Assembly: GCA_034428455.1 (NCBI GenBank)
Contig: DAOUHZ010000156.1
Coordinates: 1-32,325 of the forward strand
DNA length: 32,325 bases
Direction: 5' to 3'
Source: Bin87 sp034428455
GTDB taxonomy: Bacteria; Chloroflexota; Dehalococcoidia; Lucifugimonadales; UBA3495
Positions within the stretch are counted from its first letter, which is position 1. Each line of letters starts with the position of its first letter. The notes under the pieces are model-generated. The model did not search any database, was not told where the DNA came from, and worked only from the letters and a program-made list of their open reading frames with translations. Of this stretch, positions 7,026 through 15,170 are shown in pieces. The position numbers and the translations under genes were made by a program.

Positions 7026-8252
7026 CTAGGTCGTGTACGCGCTGTTGATGATGACGTACTGCTCGGTGAGGTCGCAGCCGTAAGCCGTAGCCTCCCCGTC
7101 CTCCAGGTTCAGGCTCACTCGGAAGTCCACCTGCTCGCCGGACATGAGCGCCACCACGGCGTCCCGGTGGAAGGGCACCGGCGTTCCCGCCTCCATGATG
7201 CAAACCCCGTTGACGAACAGGTCAACCTTCTCCTCCACCGCCTCGGCCCCGCTGCGGCCCAGGGCCATCATCAGCCGGCCCCAGTTCGGGTCCGCGCCGT
7301 AGACGGCGGACTTCACCAGCGGGCTTTCCGCGATGGTCAGCGCGGCCTTCCGTGCGTCGCCGACGTTCCTGGCGCCGTCGACCTGAACCGTGAGCAGCCG
7401 AGTGGCTCCCTCGCCGTCCCGGGCCAGCATCCGCGTCAGGTTGGCGCACACCTGGTGCAGCGCGCTGGTGAACGCTTCCGCGTCCGGCGACCGTTCGTCG
7501 ATAACCGGGTTGCCAGCCTGGCCGTTGGCGAACGCCAGGAAGGTATCGTTGGTGCTGCTGTCACCGTCGACTGTCAGCATGTTGTAGGTCTCGTCGGCAA
7601 CCGCCTTGACGGTCATCTGGAGGAACCCCGGGTCCACCGCCGCGTCCGTCGCCGCGAAGGACAGCATGGTCGCCATGTTGGGGTTGATCATCCCCGAGCC
7701 CTTGGCAACACCGCCGATGGTGATCGTCTGCCCCGTGGACGCAGTGAAGGACACCGCTGTTTCCTTGGGATGGGTATCCGTGGTCATCATCGCCCGCGCC
7801 AGTTCGTTCCCGCCAGCGCCATCCAGCGCAATCTCAGTGACGCCCGACCGGATCAGCGACATGGGCAGCTCGACCCCTATGACGCCGGTGCTGCACACGA
7901 GCACGTCCTCGGCTGTGAGGCCCAGTTTATCGGCGGCCAGCCGCGTCATCTCCTCGGCGTCCTTGTAGCCCTGCGCGCCGACGCAGGTGTTCGCGATCCC
8001 GGCGTTCACGATCAGCGCCCGAGCCTGCCCTCGCGCCACCCGCTCCCGGTCCAGATCCACGGTCGCCGACCGTATGGCCGAAGTGGTGAACACTCCGCCA
8101 ATCGAGCACGGGCTGTCCGAGACCAGCATGGCCAGGTCCAGCTTGTCCTCGCCTCGCGTCTTGAGGCCGATAAAGACGCCGCCGGCGGAAAACCCCTGGG
8201 GCGACGTGATGGTACCGTTCGGAATGGCGGTGATATCTGCGCTGGCGGGCAT
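7026..8252 (-). CDS. argJ: Bifunctional glutamate N-acetyltransferase / amino-acid acetyltransferase (ornithine acetyltransferase)
   Basis: Moves the acetyl group from N-acetylornithine to glutamate in the cyclic arginine pathway; some members also use acetyl-CoA. The 408-residue precursor has the family's self-cleavage site in KGSGMINPNMATMLSF, with T195 as the expected nucleophile and new N-terminus of the beta chain. Other family motifs are NAGIANTC, TGVIG, TTDTHPK, GDSSTND and GADPNWGR. The ATG at 8252 has AGGAG nine bases upstream; the open frame begins earlier, at 8309, inside the promoter region. argB follows on the same strand. A perfect inverted repeat lies at the presumed transcription start. 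Confidence 0.95.
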   Translation of the reverse strand: MPASADITAIPNGTITSPQGFSAGGVFIGLKTRGEDKLDLAMLVSDSPCSIGGVFTTSAIRSATVDLDRERVARGQARALIVNAGIANTCVGAQGYKDAEEMTRLAADKLGLTAEDVLVCSTGVIGVELPMSLIRSGVTEIALDGAGGNELARAMMTTDTHPKETAVSFTASTGQTITIGGVAKGSGMINPNMATMLSFAATDAAVDPGFLQMTVKAVADETYNMLTVDGDSSTNDTFLAFANGQAGNPVIDERSPDAEAFTSALHQVCANLTRMLARDGEGATRLLTVQVDGARNVGDARKAALTIAESPLVKSAVYGADPNWGRLMMALGRSGAEAVEEKVDLFVNGVCIMEAGTPVPFHRDAVVALMSGEQVDFRVSLNLEDGEATAYGCDLTEQYVIINSAYTT

Positions 8253-8280
8253 CGTAAAGCGCTCCTGCGGGCCGACAATG

Positions 8281-8305
8281 TGCGGCAAAATGCCGCATAA
8301 ATATA
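8281..8305 (-). promoter_or_regulatory. argJ -10 box and adjoining inverted repeat (candidate operator)
   Basis: Minus-strand TATATT (8300-8305) is followed after two bases by TGCGGCA-TTT-TGCCGCA (8281-8297), a perfect 7-bp inverted repeat covering the expected transcription start. No good -35 box was found at 17 bases, which would fit a regulated promoter. The same GCGGCA half-sites sit at the same distance from the -10 box of the AprB-like gene. Confidence 0.5.
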
Positions 8306-8333
8306 CCACACGCCGCCCGACCCGACCGTTTGG

Positions 8334-8801
8334 TCATACGGCGCACAAGTCGGTTCTACGAAGCAAATCCCGGTGCGTTCGTGTGATATCCACCCCACGC
8401 AGTGTCGTGTAAATCACCCCTCGCGGGTTGTTGATGATACCGGGATTCTTGAAATCGTCCTGCAAGTCGCCATCATTGGTGAACAACAGTCGAGCGCCGC
8501 TCACTCGGGCCAAAGCTACCACGTGCTCGTCATCAGACTCGCAGACGCCATTTTGTTGGACGATCGTAGTCTCTGCGTCGACAGCCGCGTCATCCACCGC
8601 CACCGCAATATTTCGGCTCAAGGCTGTCCGCAACCATCGCTTGAAATCATTGTATTCATTCAGCTCCCGCAACAATCCGCCACCGACAACGAGCTTACCC
8701 CGCCCGCTGATCAACCACTCAAGAAAAAATCGCCCTGCCGGCGACTGGCTGTTCGCACCAAAAACCTGATCGCGGACGTTGTTATCTACTATTGCGCACA
8801 T
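8334..8801 (-). CDS. PIN-like domain protein (putative nuclease) paired with AAA ATPase
   Basis: A 155-residue protein whose pattern of acidic residues fits a PIN-fold ribonuclease: D6 in AIVDNN, E46 in LLRELNEY, D90-D91-H93 in SDDEHVVALA, and D110/D112 in LLFTNDGDL. The last two blocks are the most typical, since PIN proteins commonly show D-x-H-x2-A-A and TxDxDL. It overlaps the end of the upstream ATPase gene by 20 bases and so is almost certainly co-translated with it. It is not a VapC of the usual kind, since no small antitoxin gene precedes it. Likely role: effector nuclease controlled by the ATPase. The nuclease assignment rests on motif reading alone. Confidence 0.72.
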   Translation of the reverse strand: MCAIVDNNVRDQVFGANSQSPAGRFFLEWLISGRGKLVVGGGLLRELNEYNDFKRWLRTALSRNIAVAVDDAAVDAETTIVQQNGVCESDDEHVVALARVSGARLLFTNDGDLQDDFKNPGIINNPRGVIYTTLRGVDITRTHRDLLRRTDLCAV

Positions 8802-10098
8802 CGGGTTTTACCAGGCCGATCGACCGATTGATCTCGTCCATGAAAAATTGGCCGTATGAAGCCGGCGCATCCAACACGTTCCCCATCTCGTCGAGCCGGA
8901 TCGAGTGGATCTTCACGTCCGAATCCCTCGGCTCAAAGTACAGTATCGAAACGTCCGCCGGCTTCAACGCCGTCGTCTGATCGCGCACATCCATCCTCAC
9001 CCGGTCGATGATGTAGTCGCTGTGCGTCTCCACCACCAACTGCCGCCCGCCGGCAGCCACCTCGCAAAATAACGTCCCCAAAGCCGCCTGCGCCTGCGGG
9101 TGCAGATGTACCTCCGGCTGTTGGAGCAAAAACATCAATGGTGCATCGGGACGCAGCAACTCGGTCAGCACAGACAGCGCCTGGCTAACGCCATAGCCGA
9201 CGTCGATCAGATTGCGCCACGGCCCTTTGCGCCGCTTACCAAACTTGCGCATCTGTATCTGGAACGGGTCTCCGTCCGACTTGCCGAATGACCTTACAGA
9301 TATTTCATCGAACAGCCCGGAGGCTCGCCCAAAGTCCTCCAGTCCGCCTTTCAGCAATTGCCATTCGTCTGCGGCCCTGCGCGACACATTCGCCAGATAG
9401 CTCGGGATCGAATCACCTTCGACATCGTGCGCCAATAACATCGGGTCATAAGTGCGACGGGGGCGCGAGCGCAGTGGAGCGCTGGCAAAAGGGCGCGGGA
9501 GCAACATTCTCGGGACGCTCATACCGACAAGGAAACGTCGCAACTCGTCGTCATGATCGCCGAACACGACCGATGGAAGTCTGTCAAAGAACTCCAACGA
9601 CACTAAACCATCACTCTGGCGCATCACCATTTCTTTACCGACGTCCTGCCATAAGCCATTCCCAATCCGAAACCGGGAACGTTCTCCATCGCGCGATTCC
9701 GTCGCATACAGCTTCAAACCAACGTTGCCGTCACTGTAGGTCCGAGCGATTGGGAACGGTGCAGTTTGCGAGCTGGCGAACGTTGTAGCAAACGTCAACA
9801 CGTCGGCAGCCTTCGCATACGGCGGGCAGAGCTCAAACCCTCCTGAAAAGCGTTCAACCGATTCGTTCCGACCTCCTGTCTGGTGAACAATATCGCCAAA
9901 CGACCCCAAGTCAAACGGCTCTTCCCGAAAATTCGGCACCACCTCCCGAAACGCCACGTCCCACAGCGCCCGTATCAGCGCCAGGAATGACGTTTTCCCG
10001 GTGCTGTTGGGGCCAACGAGCAGCGTCAATGGCGCCAGCCGCGCCGTCTGCTCCTCGCTCCCAAAACAGCGGTAGTTTTGCAACGTTATGCTGTCCAT
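8782..10098 (-). CDS. AAA family ATPase of the AAA_15/DUF3696 (OLD-like) type
   Basis: A 438-residue SMC/ABC-like ATPase. Residues 1-10 (MDSITLQNYR) and the Walker A GPNSTGKT (29-36) form the usual N-terminal strand and P-loop. DVGYGVSQAL (299-308) is the ABC signature, LMFLLQQPEVHLHP (321-334) the Walker B region, and VVETHSDYIIDRVR (355-368) the H-switch. The end resembles DUF3696, with FFMDEINRS (418-426). No TOPRIM domain is present, so it is not a full OLD nuclease; the partner PIN-like protein probably supplies catalysis. The start ATG at 10098 has no usable ribosome binding site and lies six bases after a TACACT box, so the message may be leaderless. Two-gene ATPase plus nuclease pairs are typical of anti-phage systems. 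Confidence 0.88.
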   Translation of the reverse strand: MDSITLQNYRCFGSEEQTARLAPLTLLVGPNSTGKTSFLALIRALWDVAFREVVPNFREEPFDLGSFGDIVHQTGGRNESVERFSGGFELCPPYAKAADVLTFATTFASSQTAPFPIARTYSDGNVGLKLYATESRDGERSRFRIGNGLWQDVGKEMVMRQSDGLVSLEFFDRLPSVVFGDHDDELRRFLVGMSVPRMLLPRPFASAPLRSRPRRTYDPMLLAHDVEGDSIPSYLANVSRRAADEWQLLKGGLEDFGRASGLFDEISVRSFGKSDGDPFQIQMRKFGKRRKGPWRNLIDVGYGVSQALSVLTELLRPDAPLMFLLQQPEVHLHPQAQAALGTLFCEVAAGGRQLVVETHSDYIIDRVRMDVRDQTTALKPADVSILYFEPRDSDVKIHSIRLDEMGNVLDAPASYGQFFMDEINRSIGLVKPDVRNSR

Positions 10099-10104
10099 GT
10101 TCTC

Positions 10105-10110
10105 AGTGTA
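10105..10110 (-). promoter_or_regulatory. -10 box for a probably leaderless AAA ATPase transcript
   Basis: Minus-strand TACACT (10105-10110) lies six bases upstream of the ATG, so transcription would start at or next to the start codon. No convincing -35 box is seen. It lies close to the divergent pncB promoter. Confidence 0.45.
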
Positions 10111-10131
10111 GCATCACGCGCCAGCCGTCGT

Positions 10132-10160
10132 TTGACTCTCCCCATACCCCGCCGGATAAT
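10132..10160 (+). promoter_or_regulatory. Promoter of pncB
   Basis: TTGACT (10132-10137), 17-base spacer, GATAAT (10155-10160): a near-consensus sigma-70 promoter. It would give a leader of about 44 bases before the ATG at 10211. Confidence 0.72.
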
Positions 10161-10210
10161 GCCAGCATTCCGCACGAACGCCACCTGACGGCCCGAGGCG
10201 ATTCCCGCCC

Positions 10211-11599
10211 ATGACCCTGTCCAGCCAGCCTCCGTATCTGCCGTTGCCCGCCGGCGAAATCGGCCTGCTCACCGATCTCTACGAGCTGACCATGGCCCAG
10301 TCCTATTTCGCCGAGGGCATCTCCGGCGAGGCCACGTTCAGCCTGTACGTGCGTGAGTACCCGCCGGACCGGGGCTACCTCATCGCGGCCGGCATCGAGG
10401 ACGCCCTGGACTGTCTGGAAGCCCTGTCCTTCGACAACCACAGTGTCGACTACCTGGGCGGCACCGACATATTCACCGCGGACTTTCTGGATCACCTGCG
10501 CGACTTCCGTTTCACCGGCAGCGTCCGCGCCATGCCTGAGGGCAGCTTGTTCTTCGCCCACGAGCCGGTGCTGGAGGTGACCGGCCCGATCATCGCCGCC
10601 CAGCTGGCCGAAACTCTGGTCATGAACCAGGTCCAGTACCAGACCCTGCTGGCCACCAAGTCCGCCCGCTGCGTTGATGTTGCCCGGGGCCGGCCCCTCG
10701 CCGATTTCGCCGCCCGCCGCACCCACGGAACCGAGGCCAGTCTCAAGATGGCCCGCGCTTCCTACATCGCCGGGTTCGGCGCCACCAGCAACGTGCTTGC
10801 CGCCCGTCGTTACAGCATACCGCCCACCGGCACCATGGCCCACTCCTACATCACCAGCTTCGACGACGAGATCGGCGCCTTTCGCGCCTACTCCCGCTTG
10901 TTCCCCGACCGGAGCATCCTCCTGCTGGACACCTACGATACCGTCAACGCAGCTTACACAGCAGTCACCGTCGCCCACGAGATGGAGCGCGGCGGCCATC
11001 GCCTGACCGGCGTCCGTCTCGACTCCGGCGACTTCGATGCCCTGAGCCGCCGGGTGCGGAGCATCCTCGACGACGCCAGTCTCGAATACGTCCGCATCGT
11101 TGCAAGCGGCGGCCTCGACGAGTATGAGATCGACCGGCTGGTTGCTGGTGGCGCTCCAATCGACATGTTCGGCGTGGGCACCCGCGTCGGGGTCTCCGCC
11201 GACGCTCCCTCCTGCGACATGGTCTACAAGATGGTCAGCTACAACGGTAGGCCGGTGATGAAGCTCAGCGAGGGGAAGGAGTCGCTGCCCGCCGCCAAGC
11301 AGGTTTTTCGCCAGTACGGCTCGGACGGCATGATGTCGAGCGATGCCATCGGCCTGTCTACCGAAACCCATTCATCCGGCGAACCGCTGTTGGTTCCGGC
11401 AATCCAGGACGGCCGTCGCGTCACCCCGCCCAACCCCCTTGAGGATGCCCGCCAGCGCGTCGCCGATGGCCTCTCCCGGCTGCCCCAAAAACATCGTAGC
11501 CTCCGCCAGCCGGATCATTTCCCGGTATCGATCAGCGAGAATCTCCAGCGCCTGGAGTCCCGGATCCGCGGCCAGTTGAGCGCCGCCTTAACTTCATAG
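10211..11599 (+). CDS. pncB: Nicotinate phosphoribosyltransferase
   Basis: Joins nicotinate to PRPP with ATP hydrolysis to give nicotinate mononucleotide in NAD salvage. The 462-residue product shows LLTDLYELTMAQSYF at 19-33, DFAARRTHGTEAS (165-177), PPTGTMAHSYI with the expected phosphorylated histidine H211, LLDTYDTVNA, GVRLDSGDF and the FGVGTRVGVS phosphate-binding loop. The C-terminal part (about 350-462) is less conserved. It has its own promoter and is followed after 22 bases by the electron-transfer flavoprotein gene, so the two are probably co-transcribed although no metabolic link is obvious. Confidence 0.93.
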   Translation: MTLSSQPPYLPLPAGEIGLLTDLYELTMAQSYFAEGISGEATFSLYVREYPPDRGYLIAAGIEDALDCLEALSFDNHSVDYLGGTDIFTADFLDHLRDFRFTGSVRAMPEGSLFFAHEPVLEVTGPIIAAQLAETLVMNQVQYQTLLATKSARCVDVARGRPLADFAARRTHGTEASLKMARASYIAGFGATSNVLAARRYSIPPTGTMAHSYITSFDDEIGAFRAYSRLFPDRSILLLDTYDTVNAAYTAVTVAHEMERGGHRLTGVRLDSGDFDALSRRVRSILDDASLEYVRIVASGGLDEYEIDRLVAGGAPIDMFGVGTRVGVSADAPSCDMVYKMVSYNGRPVMKLSEGKESLPAAKQVFRQYGSDGMMSSDAIGLSTETHSSGEPLLVPAIQDGRRVTPPNPLEDARQRVADGLSRLPQKHRSLRQPDHFPVSISENLQRLESRIRGQLSAALTS

Positions 11600-11621
11600 T
11601 CCGCCAAGGAGCCCAAATACA

Positions 11622-13484
11622 ATGAAAATCGCGGTCTGCGTCAAGTTCGTTCCCGTGGTATCCCGCATCGAGTTCGACTACGAGAACAAGGTAATCCAGC
11701 GCGAGGGTGTTCCGTCCGAGATCAACCCCTTCGACCTCCTGGGCATCAACATGGCCGTCGACCTCAAGGACGGACCCGACGATACGGTGGTTGCGCTGTC
11801 CATGGGCCCACCCAACGCCGCTGAGGGCCTGACCCAGTGTTACGCCCTGGGCGCCGACCGCGGCATCCTGCTTTCCGACCGTGCCCTGGCCGGCAGCGAC
11901 ACGCTGGCCACGGCGCAGGCCCTGGCGTTGGCCCTCCAGCGCGAGTCGGCCGATCTCATCGTCTGCGGCCGCAACAGCAGCGATGCCGAGACCGGCCAGG
12001 TCGGACCCGAGGTCGCCGAGTTGATGGGCCTGCCCCATATCAGCAACGTCCGCAAGCTGGAAGTGGACCGCGCCGGCAATCGGATCGTCGCCGAGCGAGC
12101 CACCGACGAGGGTTACCAGGTCATCGAGTGTCCGCTGCCCGCCGTGGTGTGCGTCACCGAAGGCGCCGGACAGGAGCGCTATCCCGGACGTGACGAGATG
12201 ACCGAGGCCCAGGAGCGCAGCATCGAGCGACTCACCTGCGCCGACCTGACCGACGACCTCTCCCTCTTCGGCCTCGATGGGTCGCCCACCTGGGTCGAGG
12301 ACATCCGCCTCGTCGAACCTGATCGCCTCGCCGTCGTCATCCGTGACGAGACCCCCGAGGACGCGGCGCGGCAGGTCGCCGAGCATCTGCGGGAACGGCT
12401 AGTCGCCCTGGCTGCCGACGCCGGGCAAGAAACCGGCGACTCGGAACTGCCCCATTATGCCGGCGGTGACCGGCCCATCTGGGTGGTCGCTGAACTGTCC
12501 GGTGACGGCCTGCGTCAGGTTACGCTGGAAATGCTGGGCAAGGCGCGTGCGCTGACCCCGGTGACGCAGAGCGAAGTAGTCGCCGTGGTTATCAGCGATT
12601 CCATCGGCGAACGCGCGCAACAGTTTGGGATACTGCGCGAACTCGTCAGGGGTGGCGCCGACCGTATGCTGACGCTGGAGACCGACGGGCTTGGCCCCGT
12701 TTGCGGGCGTAGCGTCGCCGACAGCCTGTCCGACGCCATTGCCGACGAACCGCCCTACGCCGTGCTGTTCGCCGCTACCGCCGACGGGCGCGATCTGGCC
12801 GCCCGTATCGCAGCCCGGCTACGCCTGGGACTCACCGGTGACGCCATCGACCTGGAAATCAACGACGCCGGTCAGTTGGTGCAGCTCAAGCCGGCTCTGG
12901 GCGGCAACGTAGTTGCGCCCATCCTGTCTAAAACGCTGCCCAACTTGGTGACCCTGCGCCCCGGCGTATTGACGCCGGCTGCCTCAGAAAGTGGAGCCAG
13001 GTCGATCCGCATGGACCCCATACCGCCGGCGAGGGCGGCCGGCGCGGACGTCACCCTCGTCAGCGAGCACGTCTCCGAAGAGCACGGAGCGCTGGAACTT
13101 ACCTCGGCCGAGGTCGTCGTCGGCCTCGGCATGGGCATCGGCGAGGAAAACGTGGCGGCGGCCCAGCAGTTGGCATCCAGCATCGGCGCGTCCATCTGCA
13201 CCACCCGCAACGTCGTGCACTCCGGCTGGCTTCCCCACCACATCCAGGTCGGGATCAGCGGCCGAACCATTGCCCCGCAGGTCTACCTGGCCGTCGGCAT
13301 CCGCGGCGCGTTCAACCACACGGTGGGCATCCAGAAGGCTGGCGTGATCCTCGCGATCAACCGCAACCACCGCGCGGCCATCTTCCGTGCCGCAGACTAC
13401 GGCATCGTCGGCGACTGGAGCGAATACCTTCCCCCTTTGGTCGACGCGATCCGCCCCGTCCTCGCCGAACACGGCCTGGCATAG
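11622..13484 (+). CDS. Fused electron transfer flavoprotein (EtfB-EtfA in one chain)
   Basis: A single 620-residue protein holding both ETF subunits. Residues 1 to about 250 are EtfB: MKIAVCVKFVPVV, EINPFDLLGINMAVDL, ALGADRGILLSD and DAETGQVGPEVAELMG. Residues from about 285 are EtfA. The FAD-binding end has TTRNVVHSGWLPHH, GISGRTIAP (544-552), GIRGAFNHTVGIQKAG (559-574) and LAINRNHRAAIFRAADYGIVGD. The usual GAIQH is changed to GAFNH, but the histidine and the GR arginine remain, so FAD is probably bound. ETFs pass electrons from acyl-CoA or other dehydrogenases to the quinone pool. AAGGAG lies upstream of the ATG. The usual two-gene order etfB-etfA has simply been joined; no partner dehydrogenase or ETF-quinone reductase is near. 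Confidence 0.92.
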   Translation: MKIAVCVKFVPVVSRIEFDYENKVIQREGVPSEINPFDLLGINMAVDLKDGPDDTVVALSMGPPNAAEGLTQCYALGADRGILLSDRALAGSDTLATAQALALALQRESADLIVCGRNSSDAETGQVGPEVAELMGLPHISNVRKLEVDRAGNRIVAERATDEGYQVIECPLPAVVCVTEGAGQERYPGRDEMTEAQERSIERLTCADLTDDLSLFGLDGSPTWVEDIRLVEPDRLAVVIRDETPEDAARQVAEHLRERLVALAADAGQETGDSELPHYAGGDRPIWVVAELSGDGLRQVTLEMLGKARALTPVTQSEVVAVVISDSIGERAQQFGILRELVRGGADRMLTLETDGLGPVCGRSVADSLSDAIADEPPYAVLFAATADGRDLAARIAARLRLGLTGDAIDLEINDAGQLVQLKPALGGNVVAPILSKTLPNLVTLRPGVLTPAASESGARSIRMDPIPPARAAGADVTLVSEHVSEEHGALELTSAEVVVGLGMGIGEENVAAAQQLASSIGASICTTRNVVHSGWLPHHIQVGISGRTIAPQVYLAVGIRGAFNHTVGIQKAGVILAINRNHRAAIFRAADYGIVGDWSEYLPPLVDAIRPVLAEHGLA

Positions 13485-13509
13485 AACGCACCGTAGCAAC
13501 CGCCCCATA

Positions 13510-13538
13510 GCCGCTCCAATCTGATCGATTGGAGCGGC
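13510..13538 (+). terminator. Strong hairpin after the ETF gene
   Basis: GCCGCTCCAATC (13510-13521), five-base loop, GATTGGAGCGGC (13527-13538): a perfect 12-bp stem 25 bases after the ETF stop. No U-run follows (ATTGCAAATCC), so it may be an atypical terminator or a 3'-end stabiliser. Confidence 0.5.
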
Positions 13539-13618
13539 ATTGCAAATCCTAGATATCCGGGCGACCCCTGCACCACGAAACTGCTCACCGTCGCCCACCG
13601 CCTTCTCCCCGCATGGCG

Positions 13619-13624
13619 TAAAAT
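13619..13624 (+). promoter_or_regulatory. -10 box for a probably leaderless MFS transcript
   Basis: TAAAAT lies eight bases before the ATG at 13633 and no ribosome binding site is present. No -35 box of quality is seen at 17 bases. Confidence 0.35.
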
Positions 13625-13632
13625 CAACCGCC

Positions 13633-15075
13633 ATGCGCGCCCAATCCGACACCAACGCGCCGGCGATGTCCGGTCGGATCACGTGGCGCACCCTCCTGCT
13701 GGCATCCGCCGCCGCCCTGGGCATGGTCCTGGCCTCCCTGGACTTCGCCGTCAACGTCGGCCTGCCGGCCATGCGCGACGCCTTCGGGACCGACCTCGCC
13801 TCCGTCCAGTGGGTGATCGTCGTCTTCATCGCCACCCGGGCCGGTCTAGCCCTGGGCGCCGGCGCCTTCGCCGACCGCTTCGGCCTACGGATGGTCTACC
13901 TGTTCGGCACGACTACTTACCTCGTGTCCATGGTCTGTCTGTCTCTGTCGCCCACCCTGCAGGTGCTGGTGGGTTTCCGCGTCCTCCAAGCCCTGGGCAC
14001 CGGATGCCTCTACAGCACTGCACCGGCCATCGCCGCTTCGGTCTTCCCCGAGCATCGCCGCGGGCTGTCCATGGGCTTCACGTCGGCCAGTCTCGCGCTC
14101 GGCATGGTCACCTCCACCCTGGGTGCCGGTCCCTTGATTCAACTGTTCGACTGGCCCGCAGTATTCGCCGGTCGCCTCCCTCTGGCCGGCCTTGCGCTGC
14201 TTATCGGTCTCTTCTCCATCCCCCGGACGTTGGGGAACCAGCCTACCGACGTGGCCAAACCCCGGTTCGACCTGCCTGGTTCCGCCCTCGTCCTCTCCCT
14301 CCTCCTGTGCCTCATGATCGGCCTGCGGCTGGGCCAAGCCATCGGCTGGACTTCGATTCCAGTGCTCGCCCTTCTCGCCGTCTCTCCGCCCATCCTCGTA
14401 GCCCTGATCCGCGTCGAGCGTTCCGCGGCGTCACCAGTCTTGCCGGGTGCTTTGGTCCGCCTGCCCGGGTTTCAGACCGCCGTGGGCGCCATGTTCCTGG
14501 GCCACTTTTCCCAGTTCGTCATCTGGTTCATCTTCCCGTTCTACATCACCGACGCGCTGGGCCGCAGCCCGGTCACCCTCGGAGTCATGCTGGCCGTTAT
14601 GTCAATTTCCAACATCCTCTCCTCACCCATCGGCGGCTGGCTCTGTGACCGCTGGGGTGTGCGTCCCGTCGGCGCCGCCGGCCTGCTGATGTCCGCCGTC
14701 GGCCTTTTCGCCATGTCCATGCTGGATGCTCACTCTGCCGTCGGGCACGTCGCCGTCGGGATCGCAGCGGTGGGTCTGGGCGTGGGCTGGTACCAGTCCG
14801 CCGCTTACGCCCTGATGCTGGGCACTGTCCCGTCGGAGCGTTATGGAACCGCCTCAGGCGCGATGTCCCTGGCCCAGGCGTCGGGCACCGTCCTCTGCGT
14901 CGCCATCGTCGGCGCCGTCTTCTCCGCCCTCAGCAACCTCTACGCTGCCAGCCACCACGCGGACACGGCATTTCTGCTGGCCTACCGCGACGTCTTCCGC
15001 ATCGGGGCGACAACCGCTGCGGTGGCCGCCGCCGTCTTTGCTATCCGTGCCCGCCAGCCACGGATAGCTTCTTGA
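13633..15075 (+). CDS. MFS transporter, DHA2-like (about 14 membrane segments)
   Basis: An integral membrane exporter of 480 residues with about 14 hydrophobic segments, as in the EmrB/QacA drug:H+ antiporter group. Family features include DFAVNVGLPAM in the first helix, the WVIVVFIATRAGLALGAG segment, the loop motif GAFADRFGLRMVY between segments 2 and 3, and a second copy GGWLCDRWGVRPVG. The ATG at 13633 is chosen because the hydrophobic core begins shortly after it; an open frame exists from 13540 but its sequence looks non-coding and contains part of the intergenic region. It is convergent with the AprB-like gene, with a terminator between. The substrate is unknown. Confidence 0.88.
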   Translation: MRAQSDTNAPAMSGRITWRTLLLASAAALGMVLASLDFAVNVGLPAMRDAFGTDLASVQWVIVVFIATRAGLALGAGAFADRFGLRMVYLFGTTTYLVSMVCLSLSPTLQVLVGFRVLQALGTGCLYSTAPAIAASVFPEHRRGLSMGFTSASLALGMVTSTLGAGPLIQLFDWPAVFAGRLPLAGLALLIGLFSIPRTLGNQPTDVAKPRFDLPGSALVLSLLLCLMIGLRLGQAIGWTSIPVLALLAVSPPILVALIRVERSAASPVLPGALVRLPGFQTAVGAMFLGHFSQFVIWFIFPFYITDALGRSPVTLGVMLAVMSISNILSSPIGGWLCDRWGVRPVGAAGLLMSAVGLFAMSMLDAHSAVGHVAVGIAAVGLGVGWYQSAAYALMLGTVPSERYGTASGAMSLAQASGTVLCVAIVGAVFSALSNLYAASHHADTAFLLAYRDVFRIGATTAAVAAAVFAIRARQPRIAS

Positions 15076-15093
15076 TCGCGGTGAAAGTTAGCG

Positions 15094-15127
15094 ACAAAAC
15101 GAACCGGCTCCCCCGTAAGGGAGCCGG
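15094..15127 (-). terminator. Intrinsic terminator of the AprB-like gene
   Basis: CCGGCTCCC (15104-15112), six-base loop, GGGAGCCGG (15119-15127); on the minus strand it is followed by TTCGTTTTGTC. It lies between the convergent MFS gene and the AprB-like gene and probably works in both directions. Confidence 0.75.
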
Positions 15128-15170
15128 CTGCAACGTTCCTGGAGGCTAATCGGTCGCGCCTGTGGAACTG

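Noticed and set aside
6943..7203. N-terminal extension of argB
   Set aside because: It overlaps the end of argJ and lacks conservation; GTG at 6942 gives the normal family length.
8334..8801. VapC-type toxin of a classical toxin-antitoxin pair
   Set aside because: No small antitoxin gene is adjacent; the partner is a 438-residue ATPase.
8782..10098. Complete OLD family nuclease or Gabija GajA
   Set aside because: There is no TOPRIM domain after the ATPase part, and no UvrD-like helicase next to it.
13540..13632. Longer N-terminus of the MFS gene at 13633
   Set aside because: It begins inside the intergenic hairpin region and its sequence is Pro/Ser-rich without conservation.
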